A stretch of 64,000 nt of DNA from Candidatus Nanopelagicales bacterium. GTDB lineage: Bacteria > Actinomycetota > Actinomycetes > S36-B12 > CAIYMF01. The translations under genes and the position numbers were made by a program. Below are positions 32,360 through 41,310 of this stretch, in pieces. Numbering within the stretch: position 1 is the stretch's first letter; each line of letters opens with the position of its first letter. The stretch spans positions 1-64,000 of the forward strand of contig JADGOZ010000132.1 of the NCBI GenBank assembly GCA_017882705.1. Reading direction: 5' to 3'. A model generated the notes under the pieces. The model was not told the DNA's origin. It did not search any database and worked only from the letters and a program-made list of their open reading frames with translations.

Positions 32360-32520
32360 GGGCTGTGGGCTTGCCTGGGTGATCCAGTACGGCTCGTTCC
32401 ACGGGGTGTGTGTGACGGAGACGAACCCGGAGGCATGGAGCAGATCGGTGAGCTCTTGTCGGGTTCGGTCCTGACCGCCGGTGAGGGCGAACTCGTTGAG
32501 GCTTGCCATGGCGTGCGGGG
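32360..32520 (-). pseudogene. O-methyltransferase C-terminal remnant
   Basis: MASLNEFALTGGQDRTRQELTDLLHASGFVSVTHTPWNEPYWITQA resembles the end of class I O-methyltransferases. Confidence 0.45.
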
Positions 32521-32754
32521 CTCGTGCCGGCCCGTGGGGTACCACGAGGTTCCATCAGCCGACCTCAGCAGCACGTCCCCCTTTGTCCCCGCACCGTGCC
32601 AACGTGGGGGCATGACCGACTCCTGGACCGTTGACACACGAGACGAACCTCGCGACGAAACTGACGTGGGCACCAGGACGAACCTGCCCGGGAGCCCGTC
32701 GGCACGCAATCGACACGTCACGGGACCGGCGGTCTGGGACTACGGCGCTACCGG

Positions 32755-32918
32755 ACGTGGCACCAGTGGCAGGCGGCGTACCCGACGCTCAGCAGGATGG
32801 GGACGTCGCGGCGCCGCGCCTCCTCGAACGCCTCCGGCCCCCACTCCTGCCAGTCGACCGGATTGTCCTTGTGCTGCAACAGGTATGGACTGGTCGAGCT
32901 CGCGAGCCGGTTTGGCAC
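32755..32918 (-). repeat. Copy 2 of the DUF255 5'-end repeat (truncated gene fragment)
   Basis: Encodes [56 protein letters not shown] then stop. Confidence 0.92.
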
Positions 32919-33156
32919 GGCGTGCCCTCCTCACGCTGCGGCCGGTCGAAGACGCGACCGGCACGCGACCCAGCCTGGCACACGGGGCGACGCGCGAAAC
33001 GCACCGCAGCCGCGGCACTCAGCCGGACTGGGCCGGACGAGGCCGGACAGGACGCGGGCCGTTCTCCACCAACTCCGAGTTCCGCGCAGGACAGCGCCGT
33101 GCATGTGGCCGACGTCAAGCCTGTGGGCGGCGCTGCCGCCGTGCGCCGCGAGCAGC

Positions 33157-33804
33157 TCAGTCAGGGTTGGGCCTGCCCACCAACGGACCACGTCCAGGCG
33201 CACGAGATGGCTCGAGACCGGTCAGCAGGGTTGCCGCCCGGATCACGTGGGCGAGGTCGCGTTCGCACCGCTCCGCGTCTCGGGTGACCTCGTACTGGAT
33301 GACCAGTCCGTCCATGGCCGCGACGAGGAAGTTGGTGAGGTCCGTCATGCTGATGTCGAGCGCTCGGGTCTCGAAGGTGGCAGCCGCGTCGAAGACCTCG
33401 AGCGCGGCGGACGCGTACCGGGCGTACTGCCACTCGGCCAGCCACTCGAAGCCCTCGGTGCGTCGGCAGAAGATGGTGAGCTCGTACTGCATGAGGCGGA
33501 GCCCGTCGTCGGCGACGGCGTGCGCCCAGTAGCCGCGCAGGCCGTCCTCGATGGCCGCGGCGAGACCCAGCGCGGGGTCGACCGCGTCGCGCAGGACCTT
33601 CTCCACCTCCAGTGTCACCGCGCCCACGACCGCGGTCAGCAGCTCGTTCTTGTCGCGGAAGGCGTAGTGGAACGCGCCCTGCGGTGCCCCCGCCTCGTCC
33701 GCGATCCGGCGCGTCGTGGTGCGTTCCAGTCCTTCGCGCGACATCACCCGGATCGCGGCCTCGACCAGCTGATCGCGCCGGTCCACGGCGCTGATGCGGA
33801 CCAT
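33157..33804 (-). CDS. TetR/AcrR family regulator
   Basis: RRDQLVEAAIRVMSREGLERTTTRRIADEAGAPQGAFHYAFRDKNELL HTH; divergent from the amine oxidase. Confidence 0.9.
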   Translation of the reverse strand: MVRISAVDRRDQLVEAAIRVMSREGLERTTTRRIADEAGAPQGAFHYAFRDKNELLTAVVGAVTLEVEKVLRDAVDPALGLAAAIEDGLRGYWAHAVADDGLRLMQYELTIFCRRTEGFEWLAEWQYARYASAALEVFDAAATFETRALDISMTDLTNFLVAAMDGLVIQYEVTRDAERCERDLAHVIRAATLLTGLEPSRAPGRGPLVGRPNPD

Positions 33805-33907
33805 GGGACGAGCCTCCTGGACATGGTTGACGAGTGACGTGAGCCACACCATACTCGGGCAACCGTCTTGGTCGTTTGACCAACTAGCAGCCCGCGGAGG
33901 CGGACCC

Positions 33908-35296
33908 ATGGTCGAGGACACCCGCGCAGACGTCGTGGTCGTCGGAGCCGGACTGGCCGGCCTGTCCGCGGCTCGATCCCTCCTGGACGCCGGGGTCGAG
34001 GTCCTGGTGCTCGAGGCACGCGACCGGGTCGGGGGTCGGACGCACTCGGTCGAGGAAGCCGACGGGCTCGTCATCGAGTACGGGGGGCAGTGGCTCGGCC
34101 CGACCCAGGACCGGGTGCTCGGTCTGGTCGAAGAGCTCGGTCTCGGCACGTTCACCCAGTACTCGGACGGCGACAACCTGCAGCTCACCGACGGCGCCCG
34201 GCTGCGCTACCAGGGCGCGATCCCGACCGGGGACCCGGTCCAGGCGGCCGACCTGATCGACGCCATGGTCGAGCTGACGCTGACGTGCATGGAGATCGAC
34301 CCGGCCCGCCCCTGGGACCACCCGCTCGCGGCGGTCCTGGACTCCACGACGCTGGAGACCTGGATCAGCGCGCAGCCCTACAGCGACGGTGCGAAGCAGT
34401 GGGTCCGCACGCTGAGCCGGGCCGTCTTCCCGGCCGAGCCGGGGGAGATCTCGCTGCTGCATGCGTTGTTCTACTTCCGCTCCGGTGGCGGCGTGGAGAA
34501 GATGATCGGCACGATCAACAGCGCCCAGGAGACCCGGATCAGCCTGGGCGCCCAACACCTCTCCCACGGCCTCGCCCTCCCGCTCGGGGATCGGGTTCGG
34601 CTCAACTGCCCTGTGACCCGTATCGACCGCTCGCACGACGATGTGGTCGTGCACCACGACGGGGGCACGACGACAGCACGTCGGGCGATCGTGGCGATCC
34701 CGCCCGTCCTGGCCGGACGGATCCGCTACTCCCCACCGATGCCGGGCGTCCGTGACCAGCTGACTCAGCGGTCGTTCATGGGCTCGGTGCTCAAGGTGCA
34801 CGTCGTGTACGCACGGCCCTTCTGGCGCGACGCCGGCCTCAGCGGCCACGTCACCGCCGACACCGGATTGGTCCAGATCACCTTCGACCAGAGCCACCCG
34901 GACCGCACCGAGGGAGTCCTCGTCGGGTTCATCGACTCGCACCTCGGACGTACCGCCTCGCAGATGAGCGAGCCGGACCGCAGAGCCGCGGTTCTCGAAG
35001 ACCTCGTGCGGATGTTCGGCGACGAGGCCGCGAACCCGATCGGCTACTACGAGCGGTCCTGGATCGACGAGGAGTGGTCGCGCGGCTGCTACGTCGGGAT
35101 GATGACGCCCGGCACCTGGTCCACCCTCGGTCACGCCCTCCGCGAACCCGTGGGTCCGATCCACTGGGCCGGGACGGAGACCGCCGTGATCTGGAACGGC
35201 TACATGGACGGCGCGATCCGCTCCGGCGAGGATGCCGCCGCGGCGGTCCTCGTCGACCTGGCCGCCCATGGCCTGCGGACGGAGGCGGCCCGATGA
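33908..35296 (+). CDS. Flavin monoamine oxidase family protein
   Basis: DVVVVGAGLAGLSAARSLLDAGVEVLVLEARDRVGGR; HWAGTETAVIWNGYMDGAIRSGEDAA. Confidence 0.93.
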   Translation: MVEDTRADVVVVGAGLAGLSAARSLLDAGVEVLVLEARDRVGGRTHSVEEADGLVIEYGGQWLGPTQDRVLGLVEELGLGTFTQYSDGDNLQLTDGARLRYQGAIPTGDPVQAADLIDAMVELTLTCMEIDPARPWDHPLAAVLDSTTLETWISAQPYSDGAKQWVRTLSRAVFPAEPGEISLLHALFYFRSGGGVEKMIGTINSAQETRISLGAQHLSHGLALPLGDRVRLNCPVTRIDRSHDDVVVHHDGGTTTARRAIVAIPPVLAGRIRYSPPMPGVRDQLTQRSFMGSVLKVHVVYARPFWRDAGLSGHVTADTGLVQITFDQSHPDRTEGVLVGFIDSHLGRTASQMSEPDRRAAVLEDLVRMFGDEAANPIGYYERSWIDEEWSRGCYVGMMTPGTWSTLGHALREPVGPIHWAGTETAVIWNGYMDGAIRSGEDAAAAVLVDLAAHGLRTEAAR

Positions 35297-35673
35297 GCGT
35301 GGAGCGCGAGACGATCGGTGCCGCCGAGCTCGAGGAGGCCCTCCGCGAGTACGTGGACAAGGCCAACGCCAGCCCACGTGCCCGGAAGACGCTCGCGACG
35401 TGGTCCTGCCGTCTGCACATCGCCGCCACCGACGTCGAGGATGCCGCGTTCACCTACGTCGTCGAGCAGGGCGCCTCGCAGCCCCTCGTCGTCGGCCTCG
35501 AAGGAGTCCCCGACCTCGTGGTGCGCGGACACAGCTTCGACCTCGCCGAGATCTTCTGGGGCGACGCGAACCCGGTGTCGAACTACATGCAGGGTGCCAT
35601 CAAGACCCAGGGTCGGGCCGACGACGTCATGCGTCTCGACGCGATGGCCATGTTCATCTTCCTCGGCCAGTGA
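35293..35673 (+). CDS. SCP2/sterol-binding-like small protein
   Basis: ATGA overlap with the oxidase; single-domain 126 aa ORF. Confidence 0.55.
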   Translation: MSVERETIGAAELEEALREYVDKANASPRARKTLATWSCRLHIAATDVEDAAFTYVVEQGASQPLVVGLEGVPDLVVRGHSFDLAEIFWGDANPVSNYMQGAIKTQGRADDVMRLDAMAMFIFLGQ

Positions 35674-35690
35674 GCAGGAGCCTCCCGGAC

Positions 35691-37064
35691 ATGAGCGAGC
35701 AGCAGACCCTGAACCGCGCCCTGTCGCTCGGCGGCGCGTCGGCGATCTCCACCGGGCTGGCCTTCGCGGCCATCAACTTCCTCGGCATGGCCCAGCTGCT
35801 GGACTACATCAGCGGGCCGATGTCCTGGATCGCCGTGCTCGCCGGCGGCCTGCTCATCCTGGGCGTCCGGGCGGTGTTCTCCGAGCTGAACGGCATGTAC
35901 CCCACGGCAGCGGGCATCCGGCTGTGGATGTCCCAGGCGATGAACGACCGTCTTGCGCTCATCATCACGCTCACCTACATGACCGCGATCGTCCTCGTGA
36001 TCGCGGCCGATGCGTTCATCATCGGCGAGGCGATCGCCTATGCGTTCGGCAACGGCCACGTCATCGCGATCGTCTACGTCGCGGTCCTGCTCGTCCTCGC
36101 GACCTGGATGAACCTGCGCGGCATCAAGCTCGCCGGAGTCGCCGAGCAGATCGTCACGACGATCGTCGTCGTCGTGACCATGGGCGTCGGCGTCATCGCG
36201 ATCTTCCACCACGGGGAGGCACCGCCCGGCCCGGTCGGCGACGGATCCCCGATCCAGGCGCTGATCCTCGGGATCTTCCTCTACACCGCGTTCGAGTGGG
36301 TCACCACCAATGCCGAGGAAGTCGTCAAGCCCAAGATCATCCCCCGCGCCATGCTCATCGCGATCATCGTCCTCGCCGTCAGCCAGACCGTCTTCACCGT
36401 CGCGATGGGACTCACCGTCGACGCCGCTGGACGCGCCACGGCGTACCCGCAGCTGCTCGTCGCCCAGCAGGTCATGGGGCACACCGGGATGCTGGTGATG
36501 CTCGCCGTCACCGCTCTGACGGCCGTGAACACCTTCAACGGCGGCTTCGTCACCCTGTCGCGCTTCGTCTACGCCGTCGCCCGTGAGGGCAAGCTCCCCC
36601 GTGCACTGACCCGGCTCAACGACCGCGCCGTCCCCGTCGTCCCCGTATGGCTCCTCGGGATCTCGTCCCTGATCCTCGCGGTCGTCGTCGCCATCACGGG
36701 CTCCTGGGTCATGGTCGTGTCCCTGTGCGCCGCCCTCGAGATGATGATCTACGCCACCGCCGCCTTCGTCGTCTGGCGGCTTCGCCGCAAGCAGGCCGAC
36801 ACCGAGCGCCCCTTCCGCCTCGCCGGCGGACGCCCCGTGGCCCTCGCCTTCATGGTCGTCTTCGGCCTGCTCGCGACCATCAGCAGCGTCACGGTCGGCA
36901 AGGACACCAGCGCAGTTCCCCTGGCCCTGCTCGCGGTCCTCACCGGGCTCGTCACGCTCTACGTCTTCACCTACGTGCCACGGCTCGAACGCCGGGACGC
37001 CGAGGAGTTGGCCGCCCGTCGTGCTGCCCGGGCCGCAGCACGGGCTCAACGGTCCTCCGACTGA
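35691..37064 (+). CDS. APC family amino acid/amine permease
   Basis: About 12 hydrophobic segments; [42 protein letters not shown]. Confidence 0.93.
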   Translation: MSEQQTLNRALSLGGASAISTGLAFAAINFLGMAQLLDYISGPMSWIAVLAGGLLILGVRAVFSELNGMYPTAAGIRLWMSQAMNDRLALIITLTYMTAIVLVIAADAFIIGEAIAYAFGNGHVIAIVYVAVLLVLATWMNLRGIKLAGVAEQIVTTIVVVVTMGVGVIAIFHHGEAPPGPVGDGSPIQALILGIFLYTAFEWVTTNAEEVVKPKIIPRAMLIAIIVLAVSQTVFTVAMGLTVDAAGRATAYPQLLVAQQVMGHTGMLVMLAVTALTAVNTFNGGFVTLSRFVYAVAREGKLPRALTRLNDRAVPVVPVWLLGISSLILAVVVAITGSWVMVVSLCAALEMMIYATAAFVVWRLRRKQADTERPFRLAGGRPVALAFMVVFGLLATISSVTVGKDTSAVPLALLAVLTGLVTLYVFTYVPRLERRDAEELAARRAARAAARAQRSSD

Positions 37065-37110
37065 CCGGCACGGAACCGGTCGCAAGCGACTCCCCAGCCA
37101 GATCGACCGG

Positions 37111-37274
37111 ACGTGGCACCAGCGGCAGGCGGCGTAGCCCACGCTCAGCAGGACCGGGACGTCGCGACGCCGCGCCTCCTCGAACGCCGAAGGTCCCCAT
37201 TCCTGGCAGTCGACCGGGTTGTCCGCGTGCCGCAAGAGGTACGGCGACGTCGACGAGGCGAGGCGGTCGGGCAC
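37111..37274 (-). repeat. Copy 3 of the DUF255 5'-end repeat (degenerate)
   Basis: Same 164-bp length; encodes VDCQEW and CRWC changes at conserved positions. Confidence 0.9.
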
Positions 37275-37330
37275 GCACTCATCCTGCGGCGTGGGCGCGC
37301 AGGCGCGAGGGGCCGTCCTCGACGGGTCAG

Positions 37331-37373
37331 TTGAATCTTGAACTTCCTCGGGATACCATGTTGAAAGTTCAAC
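37331..37373. promoter_or_regulatory. Operator-like repeats TTGAATCTTGAAC and GTTGAAagTTCAAC
   Basis: 6-bp inverted repeat plus direct TTGAA half-sites upstream of the azoreductase. Confidence 0.5.
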
Positions 37374-37411
37374 CTTCGCTCTCGTCCCGACCCGCCACCG
37401 AGGAGAACCCC

Positions 37412-38044
37412 ATGACCCTGCTCCGCATCGACGCCAGCATCCTCGGCGCCGGCTCGTCGAGCAGCGAGCTCGCCGACCTCGCCCTCGCCGAGTTCGTCGC
37501 CGCCCGCCCCGACGTCCCCGTCGTCGTCCGCCACCTCGCGACCGACCCGCTGCCCGCCGACGCGTGGCAGACCGCCGTCGGCGCGGGCTACACCCCCGAG
37601 GCCGACCGCACCGAGGCCCAGAAGACCGCCGTGGCGACCGCCGCGACCGTCGCCTCGGAGCTGCGTGACGCCGAGCTCGCCGTGCTCGCGCTGCCGCTCT
37701 ACAACTACGGCGTCTCGCAGCACACCAAGATCTGGATCGACCTGGCCATCGCCGGCGGCGAGCAGGGCGAGCGCCTCCTCGACGGCAAGCCCGTCGTCCT
37801 GCTGACCACGCGCGGCGGCGCCTACGGCCCCGGCACCCCCCGCGAGGGCTGGGACCACAACGTCGACTACCTGCGCCGCATCCTCGCTGACGTCTGGGGC
37901 GCCGAGCTCACCGTCGTCGAGCGCGAGTTCACCCTCGTCGGCGTGAACCCGGCCCTCGACCAGTTCACCGAGGTCGCCGCGGAGATGAAGAAGGTCGCGC
38001 ACGAGGCCGCCGCGAACGCGGGCAAGGCTCTCGCGGCGAGCTAG
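37412..38044 (+). CDS. azoR: FMN-dependent NADH-azoreductase / NAD(P)H oxidoreductase
   Basis: [38 protein letters not shown]. Confidence 0.88.
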   Translation: MTLLRIDASILGAGSSSSELADLALAEFVAARPDVPVVVRHLATDPLPADAWQTAVGAGYTPEADRTEAQKTAVATAATVASELRDAELAVLALPLYNYGVSQHTKIWIDLAIAGGEQGERLLDGKPVVLLTTRGGAYGPGTPREGWDHNVDYLRRILADVWGAELTVVEREFTLVGVNPALDQFTEVAAEMKKVAHEAAANAGKALAAS

Positions 38045-38063
38045 TACGTCGCACATCACGACA

Positions 38064-38095
38064 CGAAGGCCCTCGGCGATCGCCGGGGGCCTTCG
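38064..38095. terminator. Terminator hairpin
   Basis: cgaaggccc / gggccttcg with inner cggcgatcgccg palindrome. Confidence 0.75.
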
Positions 38096-38173
38096 CGTCG
38101 TTCAGGTCCCGGGTCCTGTGCCGGGACGGCTCGCAGCGCAACAGGTCGGTCGCTCACCCACCAGCAGCCTCGC

Positions 38174-39688
38174 TCACCAGCCGCCTTCGGCCCGACGGTC
38201 GTACTTGACCTCGCTGTCGCCGAGGTCGAACACCAGCAGCTTCGACTCCGTGAACGTCTGCAGGAACCACTGCGACAGCTCCCGCCCGACACCGCTCTGC
38301 CCGGTGCCGCCGAACGGGGCCAGCTGGTCCCAGTAGTTCGACGTCTCGTTGATGTTGACGCTGCCGTGCTGCAACGCCTCCCCCACCCGCCAGGCGGAGG
38401 CGAGGTCGCGCGTCCAGAGCGAGGCGATGAGCCCGAGCTTGCTCGAGTTCGCGATGGCGATCGCCTCGGCCGTGGTGGAGAACGTCATGACCGGTGCGAC
38501 CGGCCCGAAGGTCTCCTCCTGAGCGATCCGCATCTTCGGCGTCACACCGGTGAGCACGGTCGCGGGGTGGAAGAGCCCGTCGCTGCGTCCGAACTGCTCG
38601 ACATGGGCACCCTTCGCCCGCGCGTCCTCGACGTGGTCGACCACGCGAGCCTTGGTGGCCTCGTTGCGCATCGGGCCCATCTGCGTCGCCGGGTCGGCCG
38701 GATCGCCGATGACGAGAGCACGCGCCCTCGCGGTGAGCTTGGCGACGAACTCGTCATGGACGCTCTCGTGCACGAGCAGCCGTTCCGCCGAGGTGCACAC
38801 CTGACCGGCGTAGTAGAAGCAGCCGTTCATCGCGCCGTCGACGGCGGCATCGATGTCGGCGTCGGGAAGGATGATGAACGGGCCGTCGCCACCGAGCTCG
38901 AGCAGGTGAGGCCGCAGTGCCGCAGCAGCCGCGATCTTCTTCCCCGTCGCCGTCGAGCCGGTGAAGAAGACACCGTCGACATCGTCGTGCTCGACGACCG
39001 CGGCCCCCACGTCACCGAGGCCGTGCACGATGTTGATGACGCCCGCGGGCAGCCCTGCGTCGGTGAGGATGTCGCCGACCATGGCGCAGCTGATCGCGGA
39101 GTACTCCGACGGCTTCCACACCACCGTGTTGCCCGCGGCCACGATGTGGGCCAGCGCGATCGACGCGATGTCCGTCGGGAAGTTGTACGGCGTGATGACG
39201 CCCACGACTCCGAGCGGACGGAAGCTCTGGACGAGCCGCTTGTTGTTCGTCTGCTCCTGGGTCGACGGGAAGGACAGCCCACGGTGGCGCAGGCCCTCCT
39301 CGCCGGCCTTCTGCCACGACGGCGCGGCGTACTCGTGGACCTCCTCGCGCGCCTCCTCGAGCGTCTTTCCGATCTCGCGCACGAGCATCATGGCGACCGG
39401 CTCCGCGCGTTCCGCGAACAGCGTGTGCACCCGGCGCAGGATCTTCACGCGCTCGATCAGCGGCATCCCGGCCCACGCCGGCTGCGCCGCACGTGCCGCG
39501 CGGACTGCGTCGTCGACGTCGGTCATGTCGCTCTGCGCGACCGCGCCGATGAGGCTGCCGTCCTGCGGCGACGTCACGTCGAACGTTCCGGCGCGACCGT
39601 CGACGGGGAGCCCGGCGACCAGCCCCTTCGTCACCGGTCGCACGTCGCGCTGGCCGTGTCCTGGATCAGTGATCAGCGAGCTCGTCAT
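38174..39688 (-). CDS. Aldehyde dehydrogenase family protein
   Basis: VITPYNFPTDIAS, LELGGDGPFIIL, GQVCTSAERLLV, FGGTGQSGVGRE. Confidence 0.93.
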   Translation of the reverse strand: MTSSLITDPGHGQRDVRPVTKGLVAGLPVDGRAGTFDVTSPQDGSLIGAVAQSDMTDVDDAVRAARAAQPAWAGMPLIERVKILRRVHTLFAERAEPVAMMLVREIGKTLEEAREEVHEYAAPSWQKAGEEGLRHRGLSFPSTQEQTNNKRLVQSFRPLGVVGVITPYNFPTDIASIALAHIVAAGNTVVWKPSEYSAISCAMVGDILTDAGLPAGVINIVHGLGDVGAAVVEHDDVDGVFFTGSTATGKKIAAAAALRPHLLELGGDGPFIILPDADIDAAVDGAMNGCFYYAGQVCTSAERLLVHESVHDEFVAKLTARARALVIGDPADPATQMGPMRNEATKARVVDHVEDARAKGAHVEQFGRSDGLFHPATVLTGVTPKMRIAQEETFGPVAPVMTFSTTAEAIAIANSSKLGLIASLWTRDLASAWRVGEALQHGSVNINETSNYWDQLAPFGGTGQSGVGRELSQWFLQTFTESKLLVFDLGDSEVKYDRRAEGGW

Positions 39689-39751
39689 GCCGTGCTCCAG
39701 ACTCCCGCGCAGGTCCTCCCTGCGACGCGGTGGACCGAGGGATTCGCAGCG

Positions 39752-41179
39752 TCAGCCGCGCAGCGCCTCGGCGAGGTCGCGGAACTCCTCGACCAGGAGA
39801 CCCATGTCGTCGGCGGTGTGTGCGAGCGACACGAGCCACTGCTCGTCGAGACCAGGAGGCGTGAGGATGCCGCGGTTGACGCCCCACAGCCACGACAGCT
39901 CGGCCGCGCCGAAGTCGGTGCGCTTGTAGTCGCGGTAGGTGCGTACCGGCGTCGACGACCAGGTGACAGCACCCTTGACGCCGAAGCCGACGGTGTGGGC
40001 CGGGAGCTCGTGCTCCGCGATGATCCCGTCCATCAGCGTGAGGGCGTCGACGTTGAGCTTCTCGGCGGCGCCGAGCGCCGCCGGCGTCGCGATCTCGTCG
40101 ATGGCGACGGCGGCGGCCACCACGAGCGGGTTGCCGTTGTAGGTGCCGAAGTGCGGCATGCGACCGTCGGTGAGGCACTCCATGACCTCGGACGAGCCAC
40201 CGAACGCCGCGAGCGGGAGTCCACCGCCGATGCTCTTCGCCAGGGCGACGAGGTCCGGCGTGACGCCGAGGCGCTGCGAGGCGCCGGCCGCACCGGCGGT
40301 GAGGCCGGTCTTCACCTCGTCGAAGACGAGCAGCGAGCCGTGCGCGTCGCAGAGGGCCCGGACCCCGGCGAGGTAGCCGGCGTCGGGGACCACGATGCCG
40401 ATGTTCTCGAGCACCGGTTCCATGAAGACGCAGGCGACGTCTGCGCCGTACTGGTCGAAGAGCTGCTCGAGGCGCGCGAGGTCGTTGTAGGGGACGACGT
40501 GGACCGTGCCGGCCTCGACCTCGAACGGCGTGACCGGGGTCGGCGCGGCCTCGGGGCCGGCGTCGGCGACGTCGGGCTTGACCGACACCTGCAGAGCGTC
40601 GTAGCCGCCGTGGTAGCCGCCCTCGATCTTGATGATCGCCTTGCGGTTGGTGAAGGCGCGCGCGGTGCGCAGCGCGTACATCGTGGCCTCGGTGCCGGAG
40701 TTGGCGAAGCGCAGCTGCCCAAGGGAGAAGCGGCGCTTGAACCGCTCGGCGGCGTCGGTGGCCGACGGCGACGGCGTGACGAACAGCGTGCCGGTCTCGA
40801 GCGCCTGCGTGACGGCAGCGATGACCGTGGGGTTGAGGTGGCCGGCGAGCATCGCACCGAAGCCCATCGACAGGTCGAGCAGCTTGCGGCCGTCGACGTC
40901 GGTGAGCCACGCGCCCTGCGCCGAGGTGATCGCGACGGGGTAGGGGTCCCAGTGCTGGAACGACGACGGCACGCCGAGCGGCAGCGGGCCGAGCGCGCGG
41001 GCGTGATGTGCCGCCGACTGCGGGGTCTGCGCCTCGAACCGCTCCCACTCCTTGGCCAGCAGGGTCGCGACCTTCGCGGAGTCGATCGGGGCGGAGGAGG
41101 CGGGCACGTTGCGCCAGGTGGCCGGGTCGTGGGCGGGCCAGGTGACCGGCGTGGGGACGGCTGCGGTGGTGTCGGACAT
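39752..41179 (-). CDS. Class III aminotransferase
   Basis: RFANSGTEATMYALRTARAFTNRKAIIKIEGGYHGGYD; LVFDEVKTGL; ALAKSIGGGLPLAAFGG. Confidence 0.92.
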   Translation of the reverse strand: MSDTTAAVPTPVTWPAHDPATWRNVPASSAPIDSAKVATLLAKEWERFEAQTPQSAAHHARALGPLPLGVPSSFQHWDPYPVAITSAQGAWLTDVDGRKLLDLSMGFGAMLAGHLNPTVIAAVTQALETGTLFVTPSPSATDAAERFKRRFSLGQLRFANSGTEATMYALRTARAFTNRKAIIKIEGGYHGGYDALQVSVKPDVADAGPEAAPTPVTPFEVEAGTVHVVPYNDLARLEQLFDQYGADVACVFMEPVLENIGIVVPDAGYLAGVRALCDAHGSLLVFDEVKTGLTAGAAGASQRLGVTPDLVALAKSIGGGLPLAAFGGSSEVMECLTDGRMPHFGTYNGNPLVVAAAVAIDEIATPAALGAAEKLNVDALTLMDGIIAEHELPAHTVGFGVKGAVTWSSTPVRTYRDYKRTDFGAAELSWLWGVNRGILTPPGLDEQWLVSLAHTADDMGLLVEEFRDLAEALRG

Positions 41180-41310
41180 TCTGGCCTCCGGTTGCCCAAG
41201 ACGTGGGGTTGCGCGGAGAGCCTAGTGCCGCCCCTCGACGCCATCGCCCGGACCGGCCAACCCGGTCCGCACGTCCCCGAACCCGGCGCTGCTGGGATAC
41301 GGCGGGTAGG

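Larger units (their letters stand above)
24520..32754. mobile_element. Putative integrative element 1 at the DUF255 gene
   Basis: Bounded by two copies of the ACGTGGCACCAG core with the 164-bp gene 5' fragment; contains decayed tyrosine recombinase and Xis-like gene near one end. Confidence 0.7.
32755..37110. mobile_element. Putative integrative element 2 (no recombinase seen)
   Basis: Bounded by the core at 32755 and 37111; carries TetR/oxidase/permease cargo. Confidence 0.6.

Noticed and set aside
32740-33118. Minus-strand ORFs of 92 and 109 aa over copy 2
   Set aside because: They are out of frame with the recognisable DUF255 peptide and have no independent support.
24520-37274. Simple tandem duplication or unequal crossing-over as the cause of the DUF255 5' repeats
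   Set aside because: Only the 164 bp (plus the spaced boxes for copies 1 and 2) is repeated; the intervening DNA is unrelated, and the copies are cut at one identical base.
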